A stretch of 64,000 bases of DNA from Moraxella pluranimalium. Lineage in GTDB: Bacteria > Pseudomonadota > Gammaproteobacteria > Pseudomonadales > Moraxellaceae. How positions within the stretch are numbered: position 1 is the first letter of the stretch; every line of letters begins with the position of its first letter. The notes beneath the pieces were generated by a model. The model was not told the origin of the DNA and searched no databases. It saw only the letters and a program-made list of their open reading frames with translations. The position numbers and the translations under genes are program-made. Location: NCBI RefSeq assembly GCF_002014825.1, contig NZ_MUYU01000006.1:248001-312000 (forward strand), in the 5' to 3' direction. This document shows, one piece after another, positions 44,794-53,188 of the stretch.

Positions 44794-46041
44794 TCAATCA
44801 AACCGTCGCCCACCTAACCAATATAGGCGTTCTCCTTGTCGATTAATATAAAATACTTCGCCAGTGGAGCGATCCAAAACAGCCGCTATGCCATTATAAA
44901 AATACTCAGCCATATCATACTTCAGCGGAACCACTACCTTACCAGTGTTATCAACAAATCCGTATTTGTCATTTTGCATAACTTTTGCCAATCCTTCGCT
45001 AAAATCGTAAGCCTCATCATACTTCAGCGGAACCACCACCTTGCCAGTTTTATCAATAAACCCCCTTTTGCCATTTCGCTCAACGCTTGCCAATCCTTCG
45101 TTAAAAGACCCAGCCCAATCATAGCTTAGCGGAATCACCACCTGACCAGTTTTATCAATAAATCCAGCTTTGCCATTTCGCTCAACGCTTGCCAATCCTT
45201 CGCTAAAAGACCCGGCATAATCATACTTCAGCGGAATCACCACCTTGCCGGTGTTATCAATAAATCCCCATTTGTCATTTTGCATAACTGTTGCCAATCC
45301 TTCGTTAAAAAAATCAGCCGAATCATACTTCAGCGGAATCACCACCTTGCCGGTGTTATCAATAAATCCCCATTTGCCATTTTGCCGAACCCTTGCCAAC
45401 CCCTCGTTAAAAAAATCAGCCGAATCATACTTCAGTGGAACCACCACCTTACCAGTGTTATCCACAAATCCCCATTTGTCATTTTGCTGAACCCTTGCCA
45501 ATCCTTCGCTAAAAGAATCAGCCATATCATACTTCAGCGGAATCACTACTTTGCCGGTGTTATCAATAAATCCAGCTTTGCCATTTCGCTCAACGCTTGC
45601 CAATCCTTCGCTAAAAGGCCCAGTCTCATCATAGTTTAGCGGAATCACCACCTTACCAGTGTTATCAATAAATCCCCATTTGCCATTTCGCTCAACGCTT
45701 GCCAATCCTTCGCTAAAATTGTAAGCCATATCATACTTCAGCGGAATCACCACCTTGCCGGTGTTATCAATAAATCCCCATTTACCATTTCGCGAAACCC
45801 CTGTCAATCCTTCGCTAAAAGGATAAGTCCAATCATACAACGGCTGAATCACCACCTTGCCAGTTTTATCAATAAACCCCTTTTTGTCATCACGCTCAAC
45901 GTTTGCCAAGCCGTCCGACAAGCAATCAATATAATCATATCCATATACCACTGGTCGCTCACATGCCCAGAGATTTTGGCTACATAAGATACCGCCTGTC
46001 AATAGCAGGGCGGACGAGAAATGGCGGATGGTATAGTTCAT
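44794..46041 (-). CDS. WG-repeat secreted protein, copy A
   Basis: A 415-residue exported protein made of WG repeats. The signal peptide MNYTIRHFSSALLLTGGILC... ends near LWACERP; the LWAC site could be cut by signal peptidase I before Cys27 or, less typically, be a lipobox. Residues 41-380 are ten repeats of exactly 34 residues with core KWGFIDNTGKVVIPLKYD, and a divergent eleventh closes the protein with GERLYWLGG. WG repeats form beta-rich structures of unknown binding role. The repeats are nearly identical in DNA. It is the downstream member of a tandem pair with the gene at 46183. Confidence 0.88.
   Translation of the reverse strand: MNYTIRHFSSALLLTGGILCSQNLWACERPVVYGYDYIDCLSDGLANVERDDKKGFIDKTGKVVIQPLYDWTYPFSEGLTGVSRNGKWGFIDNTGKVVIPLKYDMAYNFSEGLASVERNGKWGFIDNTGKVVIPLNYDETGPFSEGLASVERNGKAGFIDNTGKVVIPLKYDMADSFSEGLARVQQNDKWGFVDNTGKVVVPLKYDSADFFNEGLARVRQNGKWGFIDNTGKVVIPLKYDSADFFNEGLATVMQNDKWGFIDNTGKVVIPLKYDYAGSFSEGLASVERNGKAGFIDKTGQVVIPLSYDWAGSFNEGLASVERNGKRGFIDKTGKVVVPLKYDEAYDFSEGLAKVMQNDKYGFVDNTGKVVVPLKYDMAEYFYNGIAAVLDRSTGEVFYINRQGERLYWLGGRRFD
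44902..45921 (-). repeat. Ten 102-bp coding repeats within WG copy A
   Basis: Ten in-frame units of 102 bases encode residues 41-380. Stretches such as the part coding for GFIDNTGKVVIPLKYD are almost the same in neighbouring units, far more so than in copy B. Confidence 0.9.
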
Positions 46042-46124
46042 CAGATATCCTTAGTAAGTCTAGGTAAATAATTAGATAATGTAGCAGAATTTGATGAGTT
46101 GGGCAAATATAATTGATTTTATAA

Positions 46125-46155
46125 AGCCACCTTGTATGGATTATACAAGGTGGTT
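46125..46155 (-). terminator. Terminator, copy 2 of a duplicated element
   Basis: CCACCTTGTAT-GGATT-ATACAAGGTGG repeats the stem at 44723-44757. Here it lies just beyond the 3' end of WG copy B, and its T tail is decayed (an A-rich, not clean T, flank on the minus strand). Confidence 0.75.
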
Positions 46156-46182
46156 CTGCGGTATCTATAATGGGCAGGTTAT

Positions 46183-47487
46183 TCAATCGACTGCAGAATT
46201 GTCAGCGTAATCGGTCGCTGCTTTTGCTTTATCTGCCGATCTTGTCAAGGTTGCTGCACCAAGCCAGTATAAGCGCTCACCTTGTTTATTTATATAAAAT
46301 GTTTCGCCTGTGGATGCGTCTAGAACGCCAGCAATGCCATCATGAAAATTATCAGCATCTTCATATTTCAGAGGAATCACCACTTTGCCCGTTTTATCAA
46401 TAAATCCCCATTTATTATTTTGCACCACCAACGCCAGTCCTTCGCTAAAAGACTCGACTTCATCATATTTTGGCGAAACAACAATATTACCAACTTTATC
46501 AACAAACCCCCATTTGTTATTTTTTGACACTACTGCTAATCCTTCGTTAAAATTGGCAACTGAATCATATTTTAGCGGAATAATCACTTTATCTATCCGA
46601 TCAATAAATCCCCATTTGTTATTTTTCGAAACCGCTACCAATCCATCATTAAAAATTCCAATATCATCATATTTCAGAGGGATTGTTACATTTCCATTTG
46701 TATTAATAAAACCATACTTACCATTTTTTGAAACTTTTGCTAATCCTTCAAAAAAAGAATCAGCTGTATCATATTCTAGCGGAATTGCTATTTTGCCTTT
46801 TTTATCGATAAATCCTGCGTAATCGCCTTGCGCAACACTTGCCAAACCTTCTCTAAAATCCCAAGCAAAATCATATTTTAATGGAATCACCATCTTTCCG
46901 GTTGAGTCAATAAAACCGTATTTATCGTTTTTCTTGACTAATGTCAGTCCTTCGCTAAAACCTCCAATGTATTCATACTTCAGCGGAATTACAACTTTAC
47001 CAGCTTTATTTATAAAACCATATTTGCCATTTTGTGAAACTCCAACTAGTCCTTCTCTAAAATCCCAAGCGTTATCATAACGCAGTGGAATCGCCATCTT
47101 ACCTGATTTATCAACAAAGCCCCACTTGTTATTTTTTAAAACACCTGCCAATCCCTCGCTAAAACCTCCAATGTATTCATACCTCAGCGGAATCACCACA
47201 TCACCAGCTTTATTTATAAAACCATATTTGCGATCCAGGGAAACCGCTGCTAACCCATCTCTAAATTCTCCAATAGAATCATACTGTGGAGAGATTACCA
47301 CCTTACCGGTCTTATCAATAAATCCATATTTGCCATCACGCTTAACCACTGCCAAGCCGTCCGACAGGCATTCAACAAAATCATATCCATGCACTTCTGG
47401 TCGCTCACACGCCCAGAGATTTTGGCTATATAAGATACCGCCTGTCAGTAGCAGGGCGGATGAGAGATGGCGAATGGTGTAGTTCAT
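46183..47487 (-). CDS. WG-repeat secreted protein, copy B
   Basis: A 434-residue paralogue of the next gene. The first 50 residues (MNYTIRHLSSALLLTGGILYS..LWACERP..YGYD-type start, then LSDGLA) differ from copy A at only a few positions. Residues 41-380 again hold ten 34-residue repeats (core KWGFIDKTGKVVIPLKY), but these have diverged from one another (KYGFINKAGKVVIPLKYE, KWGFVDKVGNIVVSPKYD and others). The end GERLYWLG is shared, then a 24-residue alanine-rich tail is unique to this copy. Upstream DNA matches that of copy A, including the AAGGATATCTG ribosome binding site. Location outside the inner membrane is predicted; function is unknown. Confidence 0.88.
   Translation of the reverse strand: MNYTIRHLSSALLLTGGILYSQNLWACERPEVHGYDFVECLSDGLAVVKRDGKYGFIDKTGKVVISPQYDSIGEFRDGLAAVSLDRKYGFINKAGDVVIPLRYEYIGGFSEGLAGVLKNNKWGFVDKSGKMAIPLRYDNAWDFREGLVGVSQNGKYGFINKAGKVVIPLKYEYIGGFSEGLTLVKKNDKYGFIDSTGKMVIPLKYDFAWDFREGLASVAQGDYAGFIDKKGKIAIPLEYDTADSFFEGLAKVSKNGKYGFINTNGNVTIPLKYDDIGIFNDGLVAVSKNNKWGFIDRIDKVIIPLKYDSVANFNEGLAVVSKNNKWGFVDKVGNIVVSPKYDEVESFSEGLALVVQNNKWGFIDKTGKVVIPLKYEDADNFHDGIAGVLDASTGETFYINKQGERLYWLGAATLTRSADKAKAATDYADNSAVD
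46348..47367 (-). repeat. Ten diverged 102-bp coding repeats within WG copy B
   Basis: The same 10 x 102-base architecture as in copy A, encoding residues 41-380, but with much more variation between units. Confidence 0.85.
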
Positions 47488-47577
47488 CAGATATCCTTAG
47501 TAAGTCTAAGTAAATAATTAGATAATGTAGCAGAATTTGATGAGTTAGACAAGTGAGACTAGCGTTATCAGGCTTAG

Positions 47578-48171
47578 TTACTCCAACGGCAGTCGTACAT
47601 CAACAATTTTCCAAGTAAATAGCCCATATCGCTGCATGATGACGGTCAAAGGCTGATTGGCTGATGGTTTTTTGATATCGATACTAAAGGTGTTGAGCGT
47701 CTGATAGCTGGGATGATACTCAAGCTCATCGGTGATAGACGACGAAGCAGTGGTGGTCGCTTGATCAGTCTTGGCGGGAGTTTGGGTATTGGTGGCTTGA
47801 TTGGTCATACTATCTTGTAGTTTGGCTAATGATAGATCTTGAGTGATGTCCTTGCCTTGGATGAGTAGTTCCATCGACTTTGGCGAGACGACTGCATCGA
47901 TCAGACCATCAATCATGACAGTGGCAAATGCTGCACCGAGTAGGGCAAATTCATCATTGGTATCAGGCAGTTCGGTGGCAAGCTTGGTTTTGAGCTGATC
48001 TTTGATACTGGCTTTGACACTGACAAAATCCACCGCATCGACCAGCGTGGCTGTATCGTGTTTTTCTACTGCATTTTTTAGTTGGTATAAAGTATAATAC
48101 GGAGATGCCAAATAAGCACCGATGAATCCTAGTAGCACAACGATCAGCGAAATACGCACCAATTTATTCAT
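47578..48171 (-). CDS. DUF2939 protein
   Basis: A 197-residue protein with one N-terminal membrane segment (VRISLIVVLLGFIGAYLASPYYTLYQLKNAV, residues about 4-22). The following SPYYTLYQLKNAVEKHDTATLVDAVDFVSVKASIKDQL is characteristic of DUF2939, which has no known function. The rest is a soluble, probably periplasmic domain with a threonine- and glutamine-rich linker near residue 140. ATG 48171 is preferred because a GGAG site precedes it; a GTG three codons upstream is part of that site. It stands alone between the WG genes and the HerA-like gene. Confidence 0.8.
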   Translation of the reverse strand: MNKLVRISLIVVLLGFIGAYLASPYYTLYQLKNAVEKHDTATLVDAVDFVSVKASIKDQLKTKLATELPDTNDEFALLGAAFATVMIDGLIDAVVSPKSMELLIQGKDITQDLSLAKLQDSMTNQATNTQTPAKTDQATTTASSSITDELEYHPSYQTLNTFSIDIKKPSANQPLTVIMQRYGLFTWKIVDVRLPLE

Positions 48172-48323
48172 AAAAATCACTCCAATTTGGCTGAGTTTCC
48201 AAGGCAGATGATGCCGATTTTTTTTGTAAAATTACAAAAATTCACTGCAATTTGCCCCAGTGAAATGAGTATAATAAGCCTAATTCTAGCACAGATTTTT
48301 ATCTGATTTTTAAGGAAATACCT

Positions 48324-49865
48324 ATGCAATTAACATTAGCAAAAACTGTACAAGGCAGCACTGATCTGGGCATCCATACCAAGATGGCGAACCGCCACGG
48401 CTTGATCGCAGGGGCGACAGGTACAGGTAAGACCATCAGCCTGCGCAAGATGGCTGAGAGCTTTAGCCGACTGGGTGTGCCGGTATTTTTGGCGGATGTC
48501 AAAGGTGACTTATCAGGTATCGCCAAGGCAGGTACAGCCACCGGTAAAGTTGGCGAGCGTATGGCAGAATATGGGCTGGGTGATGAGTATTTGACAGGCT
48601 TTCCGGTGCGTTTTTGGGATGTGTATGGTGAGACGGGGATTTCTGTGCGTGTGACCATCTCACAGCTTGGCAGTACGCTATTGGCACGCCTATTGGGGCT
48701 TAATGACACCCAAGAAGGCCTATTAAACCTAGTGTTCAAAGTCGCTGATGATCGTGGCTGGCATTTGCTGGATCTCAAAGACTTACGCAGTATGCTCGTG
48801 TATGTGGCGGATAATGCCGCTGAGTTTCGTGTGCAGTATGGCAATGTCTCGGCAGCGAGTATCGGGGCGATTCAGCGTCAGCTACTTCAGCTAGAGAGCG
48901 AGGGTGGTAATGAGTTTTTTGGCGAGCCGTCATTGAACCTAGAAGACTGGGTGCAGTCTGAGGGTGATAAAGGGGTGATTAATATCCTAAATTCCGAAAA
49001 GCTGATGCGTTCGCCACGCTTGTATGGGGCGTTTTTGCTGTGGTTTTTGGCAGAGATTTTTGAGACCTTTCCAGAAGTAGGCGATCTTGACAAGCCAAAA
49101 TTTGTCCTGTTCTTTGATGAAGCGCATCTATTGTTTGACGATATGCCACCTGCCTTGACCAAGCAAATCGAGCAAGTGGTACGCCTAATCCGCTCAAAAG
49201 GCGTGGGCGTGTATTTTGTCACCCAAAACCCGCTAGATTTGCCTGATACTATTCTAGGTCAGCTCGGTAACCGTATCCAACACGCCTTGCGTGCCTTTAC
49301 CCCGCGAGACCAAAAAGCGGTCAAATCTGCCGCTGAGACTTTCCGCAGTAATGAGTCGCTCAATGTCGCTGAAGTCATCAGCGAGCTTGGTGTGGGTGAA
49401 GCACTTGTGTCATTTTTGGACGAAAAAGGGATGCCGACGGTGGTTGAGCGTGCTTACATCCTACCGCCATCATCACAGCTGACACCGCTATCGAGTGATG
49501 AGCGTGACCAAGATTATCAAGGTGATGTCTTGTATCGTTATTATAAAGATATGGTTGATAATTATTCTGCTTATGAAGCATTGAATGAGCAAGCAGCAGC
49601 CGAGCAAGCACAAGCTGAACAAGTGCAAACTGCCCAAACTGCCCAAGCCGAACAAGCGAAACAAACGAACAACCAATCCGCCGAAAAATCCGCAGGCAGT
49701 AGTGCGCTCGAAGGCTTTTTGGGTGGCTTGACAGGTGGTCGCAAAAAAACCGGTCAAGGCACAGCCTACAATGTCGCCGATGCGCTTGGCAGTCAGCTTA
49801 ACAAACAAGCTACTCAAGCCATCAGCCGTGGTCTGATGGGCGTGATTAAGAATTTATTAAAATAA
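48324..49865 (+). CDS. HerA-like ATPase/helicase of the DUF853 (YjgR) family
   Basis: A 513-residue P-loop ATPase. Walker A is GATGTGKT at about residues 30-37, followed by FLADVKGDLSGIAKAG. The Walker B region is KFVLFFDEAHLLFDD, and the arginine-finger area lies in KGVGVYFVTQNPLDLPDTILGQLGNRIQHALRAF; all match DUF853, a HerA/FtsK-related family with unclear role. After residue 410 comes an alanine- and glutamine-rich linker and a short conserved end (SRGLMGVIKNLLK). It is a single gene with an AAGGAAA site before the ATG. Confidence 0.9.
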   Translation: MQLTLAKTVQGSTDLGIHTKMANRHGLIAGATGTGKTISLRKMAESFSRLGVPVFLADVKGDLSGIAKAGTATGKVGERMAEYGLGDEYLTGFPVRFWDVYGETGISVRVTISQLGSTLLARLLGLNDTQEGLLNLVFKVADDRGWHLLDLKDLRSMLVYVADNAAEFRVQYGNVSAASIGAIQRQLLQLESEGGNEFFGEPSLNLEDWVQSEGDKGVINILNSEKLMRSPRLYGAFLLWFLAEIFETFPEVGDLDKPKFVLFFDEAHLLFDDMPPALTKQIEQVVRLIRSKGVGVYFVTQNPLDLPDTILGQLGNRIQHALRAFTPRDQKAVKSAAETFRSNESLNVAEVISELGVGEALVSFLDEKGMPTVVERAYILPPSSQLTPLSSDERDQDYQGDVLYRYYKDMVDNYSAYEALNEQAAAEQAQAEQVQTAQTAQAEQAKQTNNQSAEKSAGSSALEGFLGGLTGGRKKTGQGTAYNVADALGSQLNKQATQAISRGLMGVIKNLLK

Positions 49866-49894
49866 TTGGTTTGGCTCACTGACCCAAATTATCC

Positions 49895-49925
49895 CAACAA
49901 GCCATCGCAAGTCGGTGGCTTGTTG
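49895..49925 (+). terminator. Hairpin after the HerA-like gene, possible terminator
   Basis: CAACAAGCCATCG pairs with CGGTGGCTTGTTG (one T-G pair). The stem is strong but no T run follows, so termination is uncertain. Confidence 0.45.
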
Positions 49926-49988
49926 CTTAATAAACTCACCAAAACAAGCACAACTTTTGTCAAAGCTATATCAAAAAATTGGCAACTA

Positions 49989-49997
49989 TGCTAAAAT
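49989..49997 (+). promoter_or_regulatory. Extended -10 promoter of pyrH
   Basis: TGCTAAAAT within CTATGCTAAAATCT is a one-mismatch extended -10, 62 bases before pyrH. Confidence 0.45.
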
Positions 49998-50058
49998 CTA
50001 GGCAATTTGTCTAGTTGTTATGGGCTTAAATTAGCCTAACGAAAGCTTTGGGGGCGAT

Positions 50059-50784
50059 ATGTCTGATAAAAATCCACAATTTTCTCGCATTCTACTAAAA
50101 CTGTCGGGCGAAGCCTTGGCGGGTGGTCGTGGCATGGGTATTGATGCGTCTATCCTTGACCAAATGAGCCTATCAATCGCTCATCTGTGTGGTCTGGGCG
50201 TACAAGTCGGTATCGTCGTCGGCGGTGGCAACTTGTATCGTGGCAGCCAGCTACAAAAAGAAGGTCTGGTTGGCCGTGTTACAGGCGACCAAATGGGGAT
50301 GCTTGCCACCGTGATGAATGGTCTAGCCATGCGTGATGCATTGGTTCGTCGTAACATCAAGACTCGCCTGATGTCAGCTATCGCTATCGATACGGTGGTT
50401 GAGTCATATTCTAGCCGTGATGCGATTCGCCATCTCAATAATGGCGAAGTGTGTATCTTTGTAGCAGGTACGGGCAATCCATTTTTTACCACCGATACCG
50501 CAGCGTGCTTGCGTGGCATCGAAATCGAAGCAGGTCTAATCCTAAAAGCGACCAAAGTCGATGGCGTCTATGACAAAGACCCAACCACCAATGATGATGC
50601 GGTGAAATTCGACAGCCTAAGCTTTGATGAAGTGCTTGAAAAGAAACTGGGCGTGATGGATTTGACCGCCATTGCGCTATGCCGTGAGCATAATGTACCG
50701 CTACAAGTGTTCGATATGAATAAGCCAAATGCACTACTCAATGTCGTGATGGGCGAAGCTGAAGGCACTCGTGTTTATCATTGA
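50059..50784 (+). CDS. pyrH: UMP kinase
   Basis: A 241-residue kinase that makes UDP from UMP, feeding pyrimidine synthesis. The amino-acid-kinase fold is visible from [13 protein letters not shown] (Lys14 region), [31 protein letters not shown], and [25 protein letters not shown] residues ([14 protein letters not shown]). Length equals E. coli PyrH. It begins the order pyrH-frr-uppS-cdsA-dxr-rseP-bamA, which is conserved in gammaproteobacteria. A GGGGGCG site precedes the ATG. Confidence 0.97.
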   Translation: MSDKNPQFSRILLKLSGEALAGGRGMGIDASILDQMSLSIAHLCGLGVQVGIVVGGGNLYRGSQLQKEGLVGRVTGDQMGMLATVMNGLAMRDALVRRNIKTRLMSAIAIDTVVESYSSRDAIRHLNNGEVCIFVAGTGNPFFTTDTAACLRGIEIEAGLILKATKVDGVYDKDPTTNDDAVKFDSLSFDEVLEKKLGVMDLTAIALCREHNVPLQVFDMNKPNALLNVVMGEAEGTRVYH

Positions 50785-50872
50785 TAAATAAGCCATTAAG
50801 CCATGGTGCTGATGATTTGGTATCATGGCGATGATTGATTGGTAGATTTTAAGAATTTGAAAGGAAATTGAT

Positions 50873-51427
50873 ATGATTAATGACATCAAAAAAGACGGCG
50901 AAGCTCGTATGAATAAGACGCTAGAAGCGCTTGAAGGGGCGTTTGCTAAGCTGCGTACTGGTCGTGCTCATCCGGGCGTACTATCAGGCGTGATGGTCAG
51001 CTACTATGGCTCTGAGACCCCGCTTAACCAAGTAGCGAGCATCAATGTCGAAGACAGCCGTACGCTACTGGTTCAGCCATTTGACCGCTCAATGGTGCAA
51101 GCAGTGGATAAGGCGATTCGTGAAGCGGATTTGGGTCTAAACCCAATGACTGCTGATGTCATCCGTGTGCCGATGCCTGCTTTGACCGAAGAGACTCGCC
51201 GTGATATGCAAAAAATCGCTCGTGGCGATGCTGAGCAAGCGCGTGTCTCTGTGCGTAATATCCGTCGTGATATGCTAGGCGATATCAAAGATTTGCTAAA
51301 AGAAAAAGAAATCTCTGAAGATGATGAACGCCGTGCAGCTGACGACATCCAAAAGCTGACCGATAAATTTATCGCTGCCATCGATACTCGCCTAGAGAAA
51401 AAAGAAAGCGAATTGATGGAAGTATAA
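50873..51427 (+). CDS. frr: Ribosome recycling factor
   Basis: A 184-residue factor that, with EF-G, splits ribosomes after termination. Family hallmarks are [46 protein letters not shown] and [15 protein letters not shown]. The C-terminal helix carries the conserved [40 protein letters not shown] pattern. It follows pyrH by 88 bases and has an AAAGGAAA site. A hairpin separates it from uppS. Confidence 0.97.
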   Translation: MINDIKKDGEARMNKTLEALEGAFAKLRTGRAHPGVLSGVMVSYYGSETPLNQVASINVEDSRTLLVQPFDRSMVQAVDKAIREADLGLNPMTADVIRVPMPALTEETRRDMQKIARGDAEQARVSVRNIRRDMLGDIKDLLKEKEISEDDERRAADDIQKLTDKFIAAIDTRLEKKESELMEV

Positions 51428-51448
51428 TTTACTTAAGTCATTCTACAC

Positions 51449-51481
51449 TGACATGGGCGGAGCGATGCTCTTCCTGTGTCA
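51449..51481. other. Intergenic hairpin between frr and uppS
   Basis: TGACATGGG pairs with CCTGTGTCA (two G-T pairs), and within it GAGC pairs with GCTC around GAT. There is no T run, so it may be an RNA-processing or stability element rather than a terminator. Confidence 0.45.
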
Positions 51482-51508
51482 TAGTCATTTAACAAAAGTA
51501 CAAACACC

Positions 51509-52261
51509 ATGACCACACCCTTAGCACCGCTTGCCACCGTCCCACAGCACATCGCCATCATCATGGATGGCAATAACCGCTATGGTAAAGCCAATCAGCT
51601 TGCGACAGGTGCAGGTCATGTGGCGGGTAAAGATGCGCTTGATCCGATTGTCGAGCACTGCTTGGCTCGTGGCGTGCAGGTCTTGACGGTGTTTGCTTTT
51701 TCGAGCGAAAATTGGGCTAGACCTAAGGCGGAAGTTGAGCTGTTGATGCGTCTGCTTGAGCAGACTATTCATGAGCAGATGCCCCGTATGCACAAATATC
51801 GCATTCGCCTGCGTTTCATCGGTGATCGCAGTCTGCTATCTGATGAGTTGGCACAGCTGATGGCAGATGCTGAAGCGACGACGGCGCAGTTTGATGCGAT
51901 GACTTTGGTGATTGCCATCAGCTACGGTGGACAATGGGATATCGCCAATGCTGCCAAGATGCTTGCCCAAGAAGTCGCAGATGCTAAGCTTAGTGCCGAT
52001 GACATCACGGCAGATACTTTGGCGGCAAAGCTACAATTGGCGGATTTACCCGCCGTAGATATGCTGATTCGCACCGGTGGGGATTATCGTATCTCAAACT
52101 TCTTGCTATGGCAGATTGCTTATGCTGAGCTGTTTTTTACACCGACGCTGTGGCCAGAGTTTGGCGTCGATGAGCTTGATGCGATGATGGCAAGCTTTGC
52201 CAATCGTGAAAGGCGATTTGGCAAAACCAGTGAGCAAGTGCAAGCTGACACAGCGCGCTAA
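51509..52261 (+). CDS. uppS: Undecaprenyl diphosphate synthase
   Basis: A 250-residue cis-prenyltransferase that makes the C55 lipid carrier for cell-wall synthesis. Catalytic Asp20 is in HIAIIMDGNNRYGK, a variant of the usual MDGNGRWA. Other signatures are TVFAFSSENWARPKAEV, and near the end DMLIRTGGDYRISNFLLWQIAYAELFFTPTLWPEF. Length matches E. coli (253). The ribosome binding site is weak. It is 39 bases before cdsA. Confidence 0.96.
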   Translation: MTTPLAPLATVPQHIAIIMDGNNRYGKANQLATGAGHVAGKDALDPIVEHCLARGVQVLTVFAFSSENWARPKAEVELLMRLLEQTIHEQMPRMHKYRIRLRFIGDRSLLSDELAQLMADAEATTAQFDAMTLVIAISYGGQWDIANAAKMLAQEVADAKLSADDITADTLAAKLQLADLPAVDMLIRTGGDYRISNFLLWQIAYAELFFTPTLWPEFGVDELDAMMASFANRERRFGKTSEQVQADTAR

Positions 52262-52299
52262 GCACTCATTTATAACCTAAGGACACCATAGGACACCTT

Positions 52300-53148
52300 A
52301 TGTGGCAACGAATTAAAACCGCAATTGTATTGGTGATTATTGTTGGCTTTGCACTGTTTGCAAGTTCGATGCCGATTTTTGTTGTGCCACTACTTGCCAT
52401 CGGTGTGCTGATCGCAGCCCATGAATGGACTAAGCTCATGCCAAAGGTTAAGTACCCAGCGCGCTTTGTCTTGGCGGTGCTACTTTTGACGATGATTGCC
52501 ATCTTTGTGCCGTGGACTTGGGCGTTTTGGTGGGCGGCGTCGATTGCGATTTGGGCGATGGCGACTGCGTGGGTGCTACAATATCCTGCTAAGGAAAAAT
52601 GGTACGGCAAGCGACTGGCATATATGGGCGTGGTGATTTTGACTGCTGCCATCACGGCTATGTATGGACTGTGGCAGATGTCACCGTGGTGGCTGATGTA
52701 TGTGTTTTTGCTTGTGTGGTGTGCTGATAGTGGGGCGTATTTTGTCGGTCGTAAATTGGGCAAACGCAAGCTTGCGCCGAATGTCTCACCAAACAAAAGT
52801 ATCGAAGGTCTGATTGGTGGACTTGCGACTGCAGGTGTGGTTGCTATCATTGTCGGTAATTATCTACAGCTATCAGGCACGGCATTATTCTTATTTCTAA
52901 TCCTATCTGCCATCACGGTGGCGGCAAGTGTCTTGGGCGATCTGTTTGAATCCATGCTCAAACGCCGTGCCGGTATCAAGGACTCTGGCAGTATCCTACC
53001 GGGTCATGGTGGCGTGCTTGATCGCATTGATTCGCTATTGTCGGCGACACCGATTTTTGCGTTTGGCTTTTGGATCTTGCTTAAGCTTGGTGTATTTACC
53101 GAAGTGTGGGTTAAGATGCACTTTGCCGCCATGCGGATTCCTTTTTAA
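52300..53148 (+). CDS. cdsA: Phosphatidate cytidylyltransferase
   Basis: A 282-residue inner-membrane enzyme that makes CDP-diacylglycerol for phospholipid synthesis. The family signature is complete at the C-terminus: GDLFESMLKRRAGIKDSGSILPGHGGVLDRIDSLLSATP. About seven membrane helices precede it. The start has an AAGGACACC site in the 39-base gap after uppS. Confidence 0.95.
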   Translation: MWQRIKTAIVLVIIVGFALFASSMPIFVVPLLAIGVLIAAHEWTKLMPKVKYPARFVLAVLLLTMIAIFVPWTWAFWWAASIAIWAMATAWVLQYPAKEKWYGKRLAYMGVVILTAAITAMYGLWQMSPWWLMYVFLLVWCADSGAYFVGRKLGKRKLAPNVSPNKSIEGLIGGLATAGVVAIIVGNYLQLSGTALFLFLILSAITVAASVLGDLFESMLKRRAGIKDSGSILPGHGGVLDRIDSLLSATPIFAFGFWILLKLGVFTEVWVKMHFAAMRIPF

Positions 53149-53188
53149 TCCTTGATTTTATTGATATTTATAAAGATTTGACACACTG

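Noticed and set aside
44902..47367. Regular repeats that could be mistaken for a CRISPR array
   Set aside because: Units are 102 bases, in frame and coding, without unique spacers.
44836..47482. Several plus-strand open frames of 60-145 codons within the WG-repeat genes
   Set aside because: They are antisense shadows of the repeat arrays; their own repetitiveness is just the mirrored 102-base unit.
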